DNA from: Pseudomonas marginalis
GTDB taxonomy: Bacteria; Pseudomonadota; Gammaproteobacteria; Pseudomonadales; Pseudomonadaceae
Direction: 5' to 3'
Assembly: GCF_008692035.1 (NCBI RefSeq)
Contig: NZ_VTFG01000001.1
Coordinates: forward strand, 1,364,001-1,428,000
Length of the DNA: 64,000 nucleotides
Under the pieces are notes generated by a model. The model saw nothing but the letters and a program-made list of their open reading frames with translations, was not told the origin of the DNA and did no database searches. Each line of letters starts with the position of its first letter. The stretch's first letter is position 1. Positions 45,695 through 54,281 of the stretch are shown in pieces. A program made the translations under genes and the position numbers.

Positions 45695-46474
45695 TTACTC
45701 CAGGTTGCGCGCCGAATTGCTCAACGCCCTTGAACACTGCAACAACGCCGGCGCCAGCTGCTTCTCCGCATCCGCCCTGCTCCACCGACTGGTCGGCGCC
45801 ACCACATGCACCGCCGCCACCGGCCGGCCATTGGCGCCCAGCACCGGCGCGCCGATGGTCATGTCGCCGAGGAACAGCTCCTGGGCATTCACCGCATAGC
45901 CCTGCTCGCGCACCTGCTGCAACGATTCCAGAATGCCCGCCACGTCCGTCAACGTCTGGCTGGTGTGTGCCACCCGCTGGCTGTGCTCGATCAGCGCCAA
46001 CGCCTCCTCCTGCGGCAATGCACTCAGATACGCCCTCCCCGACGCCGTACAGTACATCGGCACCCGCGAGCCGATCGGCATATGCACCGGTACAAAACCC
46101 GCGCTGACAAAGCGCGCGATATAGGTCATGTCGTAGCCCGCCGGCTCGGTCAGGCACGAGGTCTCGCCGGTCAGCCGGGTCAGTTCCGACAGAAACGGGT
46201 TGGCCACCTCGATCAATGAATGCGCATCCAGGTAGCTGAACCCCAACTCCAGCACCCGGGGGGTGAGTTGGTAATGCCGTGTGCGGGAGTGTTTCCGAAG
46301 GTAACCCAGGCTTTCAAGGGTAAACACCATGCGCTGGGCCGAGCTTTTGGTCATGCCAGCGGCCTCGGCCACCTCTGCAAGGCTCATGCTGCGGCGCTGG
46401 GCGCTGAATGCCTTGAGCACCGACAGGCCTTTTTCCAGGGATTGGTTGTGCAGACTGTTGCGTTCTTCGGACAT
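45695..46474 (-). CDS. IclR-family transcriptional regulator
   Basis: A 259-residue regulator with an N-terminal winged helix (about 10-65; SLAEVAEAAGMTKSSAQRMVFTLESLGYL) and a C-terminal IclR ligand domain (GSRVPMYCTASGRAYLSALP, GYAVNAQELFLGDMTIGAPVLG). The start at 46474 is MSEERN; the longer frame has no homology. It is divergent from an amino-acid ABC transporter/oxidase operon and is its likely local regulator. Confidence 0.93.
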   Translation of the reverse strand: MSEERNSLHNQSLEKGLSVLKAFSAQRRSMSLAEVAEAAGMTKSSAQRMVFTLESLGYLRKHSRTRHYQLTPRVLELGFSYLDAHSLIEVANPFLSELTRLTGETSCLTEPAGYDMTYIARFVSAGFVPVHMPIGSRVPMYCTASGRAYLSALPQEEALALIEHSQRVAHTSQTLTDVAGILESLQQVREQGYAVNAQELFLGDMTIGAPVLGANGRPVAAVHVVAPTSRWSRADAEKQLAPALLQCSRALSNSARNLE

Positions 46475-46595
46475 GGCGGACTCGCGTTCAAGTGGGTCAG
46501 GCGTGGCGATATTACTACTCCAAATCACAAAAATAGACCATTAAATATCGCATATCGATACGAATGGTTCATTTTGTCGATTTTATATAACGTAA

Positions 46596-46615
46596 TTCGA
46601 TTTATTTGAATCGAA
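46596..46615. promoter_or_regulatory. Inverted repeat, candidate IclR operator
   Basis: TTCGATT and AATCGAA are perfect inverted arms with a 6-bp AT-rich spacer. The right arm ends one base before the -24 element of the sigma-54 promoter. The position suits a repressor that blocks polymerase binding, and the divergent IclR gene is the obvious candidate. This is inference from layout. Confidence 0.6.
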
Positions 46616-46616
46616 A

Positions 46617-46631
46617 TGGCACAGAGCTTGC
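46617..46631 (+). promoter_or_regulatory. Sigma-54 (-24/-12) promoter
   Basis: TGGCAC-AGAGC-TTGC matches the RpoN consensus TGGCAC-N5-TTGC exactly, with correct spacing. It lies about 59 bp upstream of the ATG at 46690 in the direction of the ABC transporter operon. Such promoters need an enhancer-binding activator; no gene for one is present in this window. Confidence 0.88.
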
Positions 46632-46689
46632 GATTTCATCGGTAACCGCTCGCGGTACTGACTTTCCGTTTTCCTTCTGGAGTAGCCCG

Positions 46690-47472
46690 ATGAACAGTCT
46701 TTCGCCCTTGTTTCGCCGCCTTGCCTTCGGTGTGTGCGCCACACTCTGCGTCAGCGCCGCGCACGCAGAAAGTGCGTCCACGTACAAAGTCGGTGCAACC
46801 GCCAGTGGGTCGCCGTTCACCTTCCTCGATATCAAGACCAACAGCATCCAGGGCGTGATGGTCGACGTCGCCGAGGCCGTGGGCAAGGCCGGCGGCTTCA
46901 CCAGCCAGATCGAACAGACCAACTTCGCTGCGCTGATCCCCTCCCTCACCTCCGGCAAGCTCGACTTCATTTCCGCCGGCATGCTCAAGACCGAAGAGCG
47001 CACCAAGGTCGTCGACTTCAGCGCCCCGGTGTACGCCTACGGTGAGGGCCTGATCATCAATGCCGACGACAGCGCCGCCTACCCCGACCTCACGCCGCTC
47101 AAGGATCAGGTGGTCGGCGTACAGGCCGGCACGGTGTTCTACGACCAACTGAACAAGCTGGGGATCTTCAAGGAGATTCGCACCTACGACTCCATCGGCG
47201 AGATGGTCCGCGACCTGTCCCTGGGGCGCATCAAGGCGGCGGTCGGCGACCAGCCGGTGGTGGCCTACCAGATTCGCCAGAAGCTGTTCAAAGGCGTGAA
47301 GCTCGCCCCCGACTACCAGCCCACCAACGTCGGCGAAGTCTGCCTGGTGGTACGCAAAGGCGATGCGCAAACTCTCGGGCGCCTGAACACCGCCATCGCC
47401 GGCATCAAGGCCGACGGTACCCTGGACAGCATCCTCAAGAAGTGGGGACTTGATACCCAGGTGCGCCCATGA
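46690..47472 (+). CDS. Amino-acid-type ABC transporter substrate-binding protein
   Basis: A 260-residue periplasmic binding protein of family 3 (polar amino acids, opines). The signal peptide is MNSLSPLFRRLAFGVCATLCVSAAHA, which sets the start at 46690; an in-frame ATG at 46606 would place the sigma-54 promoter inside the gene. Ligand-binding segments include TSGKLDFISAGMLKTEERTKVVDFSAPVYAYGEGL. Its TGA overlaps the permease ATG. Confidence 0.92.
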   Translation: MNSLSPLFRRLAFGVCATLCVSAAHAESASTYKVGATASGSPFTFLDIKTNSIQGVMVDVAEAVGKAGGFTSQIEQTNFAALIPSLTSGKLDFISAGMLKTEERTKVVDFSAPVYAYGEGLIINADDSAAYPDLTPLKDQVVGVQAGTVFYDQLNKLGIFKEIRTYDSIGEMVRDLSLGRIKAAVGDQPVVAYQIRQKLFKGVKLAPDYQPTNVGEVCLVVRKGDAQTLGRLNTAIAGIKADGTLDSILKKWGLDTQVRP

Positions 47473-48137
47473 ACCCGGCCGAGTTCCTGCAAAACGCCCG
47501 GGACTTCCTGCCGATTCTGCTGCAGGGCGCCTGGGTGACGATCCAGATCACCGTGCTGTCGTTCCTGCTCAGCAGTGCAATCGGCCTGGTGCTGGCGCTG
47601 CTCAAGCTGTCGCCGATTCGCACGCTGTCGTGGGTGGCCAGCACCATCATCAACGTGATCCGTGGCCTGCCGATCATCGTGCAGCTGTTCTACATCTACT
47701 TCGTGCTACCGGACATGGGCGTGCACCTCACGGCGTTCTACGCCGGGGTGATCGGCATGGGCATCGCCTACTCGGCATACCAGGCCGAGAACTTCCGCAC
47801 CGGCATCATTGCCGTGGAACAGGGCCAGCGTGAAGCCGCCGAAGCCCTGGGCATGCGCTCGGCGCTGATGATGCGCCGGGTGATCCTGCCCCAGGCATTT
47901 CGCATCGCCCTGCCGCCCTACGGCAACACCCTGGTGATGATGCTCAAGGATTCGTCCCTGGTGTCCACCATCACCGTCGCCGAGATGACCCGCCAAGGCC
48001 AACTGATCGCCTCGTCGACCTTCCAGAACATGACCGTCTACACCCTGGTCGCCCTGCTCTACCTGCTGATGAGCCTGCCGCTGGTGTATGGCCTGCGTCG
48101 TATGGAGCAGCACCTGGGGCGGAGGAAAAAAGCATGA
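47469..48137 (+). CDS. Amino-acid-type ABC transporter permease
   Basis: A 222-residue HisMQ-type inner-membrane permease with about five helices and the coupling motif [29 protein letters not shown]. It overlaps the binding-protein gene and the ATPase gene by 4 bp each (ATGA). A single permease gene implies a homodimer. Confidence 0.93.
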   Translation: MNPAEFLQNARDFLPILLQGAWVTIQITVLSFLLSSAIGLVLALLKLSPIRTLSWVASTIINVIRGLPIIVQLFYIYFVLPDMGVHLTAFYAGVIGMGIAYSAYQAENFRTGIIAVEQGQREAAEALGMRSALMMRRVILPQAFRIALPPYGNTLVMMLKDSSLVSTITVAEMTRQGQLIASSTFQNMTVYTLVALLYLLMSLPLVYGLRRMEQHLGRRKKA

Positions 48138-48886
48138 TCGAGATTCGTCAGTTGCAAAAACATTACGGCAGCCACCGCGTCCTGCACGGCGTTGACCTCG
48201 ACGTGGCCAAGGGCGAAGTGGTGTGCCTGATCGGCCCCTCGGGCTCGGGCAAATCCACCCTGCTGCGCTGCATCAACGCGCTGGAAGCCTACGATGGCGG
48301 CCACATCAACGTGTTCGGCGAAACCGTGCAACGCGGCAGCAAAACCGTGCACGCGTTGCGCAGCCGCATGGGCATGGTGTTTCAGCGCTTCAACCTGTTC
48401 CCCCACCGCACCGTGCTGGAAAACGTGATGGAAGGTCCGGTGTATGTCAAAGGCGAACCGCTCAAGCAGGCCCGCGAAGAGGCCCTGGTGTTGCTGGACA
48501 AGGTGGGCCTGAGCGCCAAGGCCGACGCCTACCCCGAACAGCTCTCCGGCGGCCAGCAGCAACGCGTGGCCATCGCCCGCGCCCTGGCGATGAAACCTGA
48601 AGCCATGCTGTTCGACGAACCCACCTCGGCCCTCGACCCGGAACTGGTGGGCGATGTCCTGGCGGTAATGCGCACCCTGGCCGACGAAGGCATGACCATG
48701 ATCGTGGTCACCCACGAAATGGGCTTTGCCCGCGAAGTCGCCGACCGCGTGTGCTTCCTGCATGGCGGCTACATCGTCGAGAGCGGCCCGGCCGAGCAGG
48801 TGCTGGGCGATCCACAGCATGCACGTACCCAGGACTTCCTGCGGCGCGTGCTGCACCCCACCGGCAACACGCGGAGCCTGTCATGA
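48134..48886 (+). CDS. Amino-acid-type ABC transporter ATPase
   Basis: A 250-residue ATPase of the HisP/GlnQ class. It has Walker [11 protein letters not shown]-loop [10 protein letters not shown], signature [15 protein letters not shown] and Walker [13 protein letters not shown]. It overlaps the permease upstream and the oxidase downstream by 4 bp each, so all four genes are translationally coupled. Confidence 0.94.
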   Translation: MIEIRQLQKHYGSHRVLHGVDLDVAKGEVVCLIGPSGSGKSTLLRCINALEAYDGGHINVFGETVQRGSKTVHALRSRMGMVFQRFNLFPHRTVLENVMEGPVYVKGEPLKQAREEALVLLDKVGLSAKADAYPEQLSGGQQQRVAIARALAMKPEAMLFDEPTSALDPELVGDVLAVMRTLADEGMTMIVVTHEMGFAREVADRVCFLHGGYIVESGPAEQVLGDPQHARTQDFLRRVLHPTGNTRSLS

Positions 48887-50151
48887 AATCATTGTGGTCG
48901 GCGACGGCGCCCTCCGTGGTGCTGACGCCTGCGCTGGGTGAGTCGGTGAAAGTGGATGTGGCGATTGTCGGCGCGGGGTATACCGGCCTGTCGACAGCCC
49001 TGCATCTGGCCGAGCGCGGGGTCAGCGTGTGCGTGCTGGAAGCCAATGAGCCCGGCTGGGGCGCATCGGGACGCAATGGCGGGCAGGTCAACCCGACGCT
49101 CAAGTACGACCCGGAGCAACTGGTGCAGATGTATGGGCCGGAGCAGGCCGAGCCGTTGATCTCGACAGTGTCGAACTCGGCGGACCTGGTGTTCACGTTG
49201 ATCGACAGGCACGGCATTGATTGCGCGCCGGTGCGCAAAGGCTGGATGCAGGTGTCGTACACGCAAAAGGGCGTGGCCGGCCTGCATGCGCGAGCCGAGC
49301 AATGGGCGCGGCGCGGCGTGCCGGTACAGCGCCTGGATGCGGCGGCGGTGGCATCGCGCATGGGCAGCGAGGCATTCGCCGGCGGCTGGCTGGATGGCCG
49401 CGCCGGGGCGATTCAGCCGCTGGCGTATGCCCGTGGGCTGGTCGGCGCGGCGTTGACGGCGGGTGTTCGGATTCATGGTCACAGCGCAGTGACAGGGTTA
49501 CAGCGCCAGGGCCCGGGATGGCAACTGCAGACCGCTGGCGGTGCGCAGGTGATGGCCGATCAAGTGGTGCTGGCCACCAATGGCTACAGCGGCAGCCTGT
49601 GGCCGGGCATGGCGCAAAGCATCCTCGCGGCGAACAGTTTTATCGTCGCCACCAAACCGCTGCGTGGGCGTGCGGCAGAGAGTATCTTGCCGGGACAGGA
49701 AACCGTGTCCACCGCACAACGGCTGCTGCTGTACTTTCGCAAAGACAGTCATGGGCGCTTACTGATGGGCGGACGCGGGTTGTTCAACGACCCCACGTCA
49801 CCGGCCGATTTTGCCCACCTGGAGCGCTCCCTGGCGCTGCTCTTTCCGCAATTGGGCCCGCTGGAATTTGAGTACCGCTGGGCCGGGCGTATCGCAATCA
49901 CGCGGGACTTCATGCCCCATGTCCACGAACCGGCACCGGGGCTGACCTTGGCGCTGGGCTGCAATGGCCGCGGTATCGCATTATGTACAAGCCTGGGGCA
50001 GCAACTGGCCGGGCGGTTGTGCGACAGCAAGGCTGAATTTGCCTACCCGGTCACGCCGCTGCAACGCTTGCCGATGCACGGATTGCAGCGGTTTTACATT
50101 GGTGCGGGGGTGGCTTGGTACAGCTTGTTGGATCGGCTCAATATCAGCTGA
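48883..50151 (+). CDS. FAD-dependent amine/amino-acid oxidoreductase (OrdL/PuuB-like)
   Basis: A 422-residue flavoprotein of the DAO superfamily. The FAD-binding Rossmann motif is [23 protein letters not shown] near residues 23-45. [11 protein letters not shown] and [10 protein letters not shown] are typical of gamma-glutamylputrescine oxidase-like (OrdL/PuuB) proteins. The start at 48883 overlaps the ATPase stop. It presumably oxidises the compound imported by the three preceding proteins; the substrate, an amine, opine or secondary amino acid, is not known. Confidence 0.9.
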   Translation: MKSLWSATAPSVVLTPALGESVKVDVAIVGAGYTGLSTALHLAERGVSVCVLEANEPGWGASGRNGGQVNPTLKYDPEQLVQMYGPEQAEPLISTVSNSADLVFTLIDRHGIDCAPVRKGWMQVSYTQKGVAGLHARAEQWARRGVPVQRLDAAAVASRMGSEAFAGGWLDGRAGAIQPLAYARGLVGAALTAGVRIHGHSAVTGLQRQGPGWQLQTAGGAQVMADQVVLATNGYSGSLWPGMAQSILAANSFIVATKPLRGRAAESILPGQETVSTAQRLLLYFRKDSHGRLLMGGRGLFNDPTSPADFAHLERSLALLFPQLGPLEFEYRWAGRIAITRDFMPHVHEPAPGLTLALGCNGRGIALCTSLGQQLAGRLCDSKAEFAYPVTPLQRLPMHGLQRFYIGAGVAWYSLLDRLNIS

Positions 50152-50283
50152 GTCCTAATTGCAGGAGCGCCGAAAACCGTTATCCCTCACAGGTCCTTTG
50201 GTACGCAAAACCCGCTAGGCTTAGCCATGGACTGGCTGACCTGCGGGTTTGCGGTCTATTCATCCTGTGGGAAAGGCATGCTC

Positions 50284-51048
50284 ATGCAACTCGACAACAC
50301 TCGCACCGCCCGTGTCATCGGGCTGGTGTACAGCACCTGCTGCTATTTGGCGTTCCTGTTCACGTGTTTGTATTTGATCGGGTTCGTCGGCAGCGTGGCG
50401 GTGCCCAAGAACATCAACGATGGCCCCCACGTGGCGTGGCCAGTCGCCGTGCTGATCAACGGCGCGCTGATCCTGCTATTCGGCGTCCAGCACACGGCCA
50501 TGGCGCGCAAAGGTTTCAAGCAGTGGCTGGCGGCAGTCATTCCGACGTCCGTGGAACGCTCCACGTATGTGCTGCTCAGCAGCCTGGTGCTGGTGCTGAT
50601 GTTCTGGCTGTGGCAACCGATGCCGCTCACCGTCTGGAAGGCTGAAACGACGTGGGCCAAGGCCCTGTTGATGGGCCTGTTCTGGCTGGGCTGGGGCATC
50701 GCTTTACTGGCAACCTTTTTGATCGACCACTTCGAACTGTTCGGGCTCAAGCAGGCTATCGACCGTTGGCGCAAAACCACACCACAGGCGCCAGTATTCA
50801 GGACGCCGCTGTTTTACAGGATCGTGCGTCACCCGCTGTACCTGGGTTTCCTGATCGCTTTTTGGGCAACGCCGCACATGACGGCCGGGCACCTGTTGTT
50901 TGCGACAGGGATGACGGTTTACCTCTTCATTGGCGCCTGCTTTGAAGAAAAGGACCTGGTGGCGTTGTTTGGTGAGCGGTATCGGCGCTACCAGCAAGAG
51001 GTGGGCATGATTTTGCCGGGGTCGAAGACGCGCAAAAAAGGGCGCTGA
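50284..51048 (+). CDS. mddA: Methanethiol S-methyltransferase MddA
   Basis: A 254-residue membrane protein of the NnrU/isoprenylcysteine-methyltransferase-like group. It matches MddA in the opening VYSTCCYLAFLFTCLYLIGFVGSVAVPK, in FGVQHTAMARKGFKQW and VERSTYVLLSSLVLVLMFWLWQPM, and in the SAM-binding end RHPLYLGFLIAFWATP ... EEKDLVALFGERYRRYQQEVGM. MddA methylates methanethiol with SAM to form dimethyl sulfide. The start at 50284 has AAAGG 7 nt upstream; an ATG at 50278 is too close to it. It is a single gene. Confidence 0.85.
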   Translation: MQLDNTRTARVIGLVYSTCCYLAFLFTCLYLIGFVGSVAVPKNINDGPHVAWPVAVLINGALILLFGVQHTAMARKGFKQWLAAVIPTSVERSTYVLLSSLVLVLMFWLWQPMPLTVWKAETTWAKALLMGLFWLGWGIALLATFLIDHFELFGLKQAIDRWRKTTPQAPVFRTPLFYRIVRHPLYLGFLIAFWATPHMTAGHLLFATGMTVYLFIGACFEEKDLVALFGERYRRYQQEVGMILPGSKTRKKGR

Positions 51049-51080
51049 ATAGGCGTTTGTGGCGTCTGACCATGAGTTCC

Positions 51081-51236
51081 CTAGGACTTATCCCACGACT
51101 GTTTCAGGTTGTCGCTCGGAACTTGGCTGACTAACCTCTGTGCCGTCGCTGCCCATTCAGCGACCGGATTTGACCGTCCGACTTCAAAGAGCAACTGCGC
51201 CAACCCCGAGCTTAGGCGTTTTTTTACGTCTGATGT
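51081..51236 (-). pseudogene. Possible C-terminal fragment of a lost gene
   Basis: On the minus strand the last about 50 codons before a TAG at 51081-51083 read like genuine protein (DVKKRLSSGLAQLLFEVGR, then NPVAEWAATAQRLVSQV). No suitable start codon is close by. Upstream the frame enters a long inverted repeat and then the antisense of the DUF6124 gene. It may be the remnant of a truncated gene. I do not recognise the family, and a chance open frame cannot be excluded. Confidence 0.3.
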
Positions 51237-51246
51237 ATCGTGTCGC

Positions 51247-51323
51247 GGCAGCTGTACGCGGGATACCTTAGGGTATGCCGGTTTTGTTCTTTGGGCCGGT
51301 CGGTCAACCCGCGTACAGCTGCC
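51247..51323. repeat. Long inverted repeat upstream of the DUF6124 gene
   Basis: GGCAGCTGTACGCGGG (51247-51262) and CCCGCGTACAGCTGCC (51308-51323) are perfectly complementary 16-bp arms with 45 bp between. It lies 56 bp before the ATG of the DUF6124 gene within a 330-bp gap that otherwise shows only a possible gene fragment. It could form a cruciform or an mRNA 5' hairpin, or be a recombination site. Confidence 0.8.
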
Positions 51324-51378
51324 ACCCTCTTCGATTGACCGCGAATCGTGGCAGCCCCATTTACAAAGGAGCTTCACC

Positions 51379-51618
51379 ATGATCAAAGACAGCCCCAATC
51401 CCCCAGAAAAACTCTTCACCGTGCGCCCCGACCTGGGCACGGAAACCCTGCTGGTCAACGCCTCCCAGGATCTATCCTCCATCACCGACATCGCCACGCA
51501 CCTGGCCTTTGAAATCGACGGCGCACAACGCAATGTGGCGTTGGGCATCTGCCGAATGCTGGAAGGTGTGCAATTGTTGGTGGACAAAGCATTGGATGAC
51601 GCCCATCCAGCGGCATGA
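51379..51618 (+). CDS. DUF6124-family small protein
   Basis: A 79-residue acidic cytoplasmic protein. LFTVRPDLGTETLLVNASQDLSSITDIATHLAFEIDGAQRNVALGICRMLEGVQLLVDKAL is the pattern of DUF6124 (formerly grouped with DUF3077) proteins, which occur in several copies in P. fluorescens-group genomes without known function. The start at 51379 has AAAGGAG 8 nt upstream. A hairpin directly follows the stop. Confidence 0.8.
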   Translation: MIKDSPNPPEKLFTVRPDLGTETLLVNASQDLSSITDIATHLAFEIDGAQRNVALGICRMLEGVQLLVDKALDDAHPAA

Positions 51619-51627
51619 CACTCAGAT

Positions 51628-51655
51628 GATCGTTCCCACGCGCGTGGGAACGATC
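51628..51655. terminator. Bidirectional hairpin between DUF6124 and glutaminase genes
   Basis: GATCGTTCCCACG and CGTGGGAACGATC are perfect 13-bp arms separated by CG, so the 28 bp form one palindrome. It lies exactly between two convergent genes, 9 bp after one stop and touching the other. There is no T-run, but the position suits a shared terminator or 3' stabiliser. Confidence 0.7.
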
Positions 51656-52564
51656 TCAAAACACCGACCACCCAATCCGCTCACTCAACAACTCCAGTGC
51701 CTTGATCCCCGCCAGCGAGTTCCCCGCCGCGTTCAACTCCGGCGACCACACGCACACCGTAAACTGCCCCGGCACCACCGCGACAATGCCGCCGCCCACA
51801 CCGCTCTTGCCCGGCAAGCCCACGCGGTAGGCAAAGTTGCCCGCCTCGTCATACAGCCCGCTGGTGGCCATGATCGAGTTGACTTGCTTGGTCTGCCGCG
51901 CGGTAAGGATCTGTTCGCCGCTGTGGGCACTGGTGCCCTCGTTGGCGAGGAAGCTGAACGCCTTGGCCAGGTCCAGGCAGCTCATCTGCAGGGCGCAGTA
52001 GTTGAAGTAGCTGTGCAGCACCGCATCCACATCGTTGTGGAAGTTGCCGAAGGATTTCATCAGGTAGGCCATGGCCGCGTTGCGTGCGCCGTGCTGGGCT
52101 TCGGAGTCGGCGACCACGCTGTTGACCAGGATCTGCGGGTTGCCCGACAGGCGCCGCACGAAGTCGCGCATCGACAGGATCGGCACGGCAAAGCGTGATT
52201 GGTTGATGTCGCAGATCACCAGCGCGCCAGCATTGATGAAGGGGTTACGCGGGCGGCCGCGTTCGAATTCCAGTTGCACCAACGAGTTGAACGGCTGCCC
52301 CGAAGGCTCGTGGCCCAGGCGTTCCCAGATGGTTTCACCGCCATGGTCAATGGCCTGCACCAGGCTGAACACCTTGGAAATGCTCTGCACCGAGAACAGC
52401 GTATCGGCGTCACCGGCGCGGTAGGCCGAGCCGTCATTGCCGTATACCGCAATACCCAGTTGGTTTGCCGGTACATCGGCCAGCGCGGGAATGTAGTCGG
52501 CGACTTTGCCGAGGCCGATCAGGGGGCGCACTTCGTCGAGGATCGACTCCAGCAGCGCCTGCAT
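51656..52564 (-). CDS. glsA: Glutaminase
   Basis: A 302-residue cytoplasmic serine-type glutaminase that hydrolyses glutamine to glutamate and ammonia. The catalytic motif S-x-x-K is Ser61-Lys64 in [22 protein letters not shown] and [20 protein letters not shown] are family segments. The start at 52564 ([15 protein letters not shown]) gives the usual length; an ATG at 52579 would add five residues. It is a single gene, convergent with the DUF6124 gene. Confidence 0.95.
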   Translation of the reverse strand: MQALLESILDEVRPLIGLGKVADYIPALADVPANQLGIAVYGNDGSAYRAGDADTLFSVQSISKVFSLVQAIDHGGETIWERLGHEPSGQPFNSLVQLEFERGRPRNPFINAGALVICDINQSRFAVPILSMRDFVRRLSGNPQILVNSVVADSEAQHGARNAAMAYLMKSFGNFHNDVDAVLHSYFNYCALQMSCLDLAKAFSFLANEGTSAHSGEQILTARQTKQVNSIMATSGLYDEAGNFAYRVGLPGKSGVGGGIVAVVPGQFTVCVWSPELNAAGNSLAGIKALELLSERIGWSVF

Positions 52565-52619
52565 GTCTTGTCCTGTCATCTGTCTTTGAATCGGTGGAAA
52601 GCGGGGTGCGGAGGATACT

Positions 52620-52748
52620 TCAATGGGCGCGGAAGCCCCACACAATCTCTACCACTCGCTCGGCCACCACCAAATAAACCAGGATCAGCAACAGCTGCAA
52701 TGCCAGGTGATAACGCAGCTTGGCCAGCCCCCGACCGGCGAGAAAGAC
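52620..52748 (-). pseudogene. Truncated small membrane-protein reading frame
   Basis: Read on the minus strand, 42 codons ending at a TGA (52620-52622) encode a basic N-terminal part and one clear hydrophobic helix ([24 protein letters not shown]). No ATG is in frame. The reading frame enters a REPIN at about 52750, so the original start may have been lost by REP insertion; a TTG inside could still serve. I do not recognise the family. Confidence 0.35.
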
Positions 52749-52752
52749 CTGC

Positions 52753-52890
52753 CCCTGTGGCGAGCGGGCTTGCCCGCGTTGGGGTGCGAAGCGCCCCTGA
52801 TGAAGACGAATGCGGTGTATCAGGCACGCCTAAGCGCCTGGTTTTGGGGCCGCTGCGCAGCCCAGCGCGGGGCAAGCCCGCTCACCACAG
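52753..52890. repeat. REPIN of the CCTGTGGCGAGCGGGCTTGCCCGC type
   Basis: CCTGTGGCGAGCGGGCTTGC at the left faces GCAAGCCCGCTCACCACAG at the right. TTGGGGTGCGAAGCGCCCC and GGGGCCGCTGCGCAGCCC are extra hairpins next to them. It lies in the 347-bp gap between the glutaminase gene and the next gene, together with the possible truncated membrane-protein frame. Confidence 0.87.
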
Positions 52891-52911
52891 AGAGAGTCGG
52901 GTCGCGTCCGT

Positions 52912-53322
52912 TCAAAAATACGCCACATCCGACACCCGCTCATCCAGCACATCCCGCGCCAGTGCCCAGGCCTGGTCCTTGGATTCCACCACCAGCAACG
53001 GGTAGCCCCAGGCCTTGCCGAACATCTGCGCAAACGGCTTGAGTGCCAGGCGTTTGGCCGCGCTGGGCTCGACCTGGATCATGCCCTTGACGAACGTGCG
53101 CAGCGCTTGTCGGTGCTTCTTCATCCAGATCGAGGCTTGCTTGCGCTGTTCATGGGAATGTTCGTGATGGGTTTCGTCCACGGCTTTTTCGTGCAGCAGC
53201 AGGAAGGATTGCTGGCGTGCCAACAGGTCTTCGAAGACCCGGAAGGCGTCTTCCGGCCCGCCTTGGTTCGGCGCATCGAAGACGATTTTCACCACGGGGA
53301 ATGTTGTGCTGTCGAGTCGCAT
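52912..53322 (-). CDS. Cytoplasmic protein of unknown function
   Basis: A 136-residue protein without signal peptide. It contains a His/Lys-rich central helix (ETHHEHSHEQRKQASIWMKKHRQALRTFVKGMIQVEP) flanked by alpha/beta-like parts (VVKIVFDAPNQGGPEDAFRVFEDLLARQ and GYPLLVVESKDQAWALARDVL). The family is not recognised. It is divergent from the AraC-type gene (110 bp between starts), so it may be regulated by it. Confidence 0.65.
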   Translation of the reverse strand: MRLDSTTFPVVKIVFDAPNQGGPEDAFRVFEDLLARQQSFLLLHEKAVDETHHEHSHEQRKQASIWMKKHRQALRTFVKGMIQVEPSAAKRLALKPFAQMFGKAWGYPLLVVESKDQAWALARDVLDERVSDVAYF

Positions 53323-53432
53323 GGCAAAGCTCCTTAATGAGAGTGGATCTCAATATAAAGCTCGAACCCCTGGACGGCATTGCACAGAATAGCCAGACTG
53401 TTTCGCAATCCGGCCAATCTGCGATCTCCGCC

Positions 53433-54281
53433 ATGAAGCACCACCGTCTTGATCTGCTCGACCCGTTGATGGCCGAGGACGCCGACCTGTTCCCCCGCGC
53501 CGTGGTGGCCGTGGGCGCCACCAGCACGTCGGACACCTGGGAACATGCCCAGCACGCCCACCGCAAGGGCCAGTTGATGTACACCCTGCGCGGGGTCATC
53601 CACTGTGAAATCGAAGCGGGAATCTGGATCGTGCCGCCCCAGTGTGCACTGTGGATTCCCGGCGGCACGCCCCATGCGGCGCGTGGCTCTGGCGAGGCCG
53701 AGGTGTATTGCCTGTTGATCGACCCCGACGCCGCCCACGCCCTGCCGCCGCAATGCTGCACCCTGGCCGTGTCCGGGTTGCTTCACGAGCTGATCAGCAA
53801 GGCCGTCAGCTTCCCGCAATTCTATGACGAGGCCGGCGCCCAAGGCCGCTTGATCAGCACCTTGCTGGATGAACTGGCCGCCGCCCCGGTCGAAGCCCTG
53901 CACCTGCCCATGCCCCAGGACGCACGCTTGCGCCGCCTGGCCAACAGCCTGCTGGCCGACCCGACCGACAAAGCCACCCTCGGCCAGTGGGCGGTGCGCA
54001 TCGGCATGAGCGAGCGCAGCATGACGCGCCTGTTGCTGGAGGAATTGGGCCTGAGTTTCGGCCGCTGGCGCCGGCAGTTGCATGTAATCCTGTCCCTGCA
54101 ACGGCTGGCCAAGGGTGAAAGTGTGCAACGGGTGGCCCTGGACCTGGGTTATGAAAACGCCAGTGGCTTCATCACCATGTTCCGCAAGGCGGTGGGCCAG
54201 CCGCCCGCGCGTTACCTGGCGGACCGTGCCGGTGTCTCAAGTACGACCACCCAGGCCATTGCGCTGAAAGACGCCCACTGA
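53433..54281 (+). CDS. AraC-family transcriptional regulator with cupin sensor domain
   Basis: A 282-residue regulator. The N-terminal cupin-like domain (about 40-110; HAHRKGQLMYTLRGVIHCEIEAG, PPQCALWIPGGTPHAAR) would sense a small ligand. The C-terminal AraC double helix-turn-helix (about 185-270) reads LGQWAVRIGMSERSMTRLL and VQRVALDLGYENASGFITMFRKAVGQPPARYL. The start at 53433 (MKHHRLDLLD) is chosen; the frame stays open further upstream without homology. Its stop abuts the stop of the convergent ABC ATPase gene. Confidence 0.9.
   Translation: MKHHRLDLLDPLMAEDADLFPRAVVAVGATSTSDTWEHAQHAHRKGQLMYTLRGVIHCEIEAGIWIVPPQCALWIPGGTPHAARGSGEAEVYCLLIDPDAAHALPPQCCTLAVSGLLHELISKAVSFPQFYDEAGAQGRLISTLLDELAAAPVEALHLPMPQDARLRRLANSLLADPTDKATLGQWAVRIGMSERSMTRLLLEELGLSFGRWRRQLHVILSLQRLAKGESVQRVALDLGYENASGFITMFRKAVGQPPARYLADRAGVSSTTTQAIALKDAH

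Noticed and set aside
45494..45899. Short open frames across the terminator and REPIN after the polyamine operon
   Set aside because: They are made of terminator and REPIN sequence and have no ribosome-binding site or protein-like composition.
46606..46689. Upstream in-frame ATG for the amino-acid binding protein
   Set aside because: It lies upstream of the sigma-54 -24 element at 46617 and would add a leader before a perfect signal peptide that starts at 46690.
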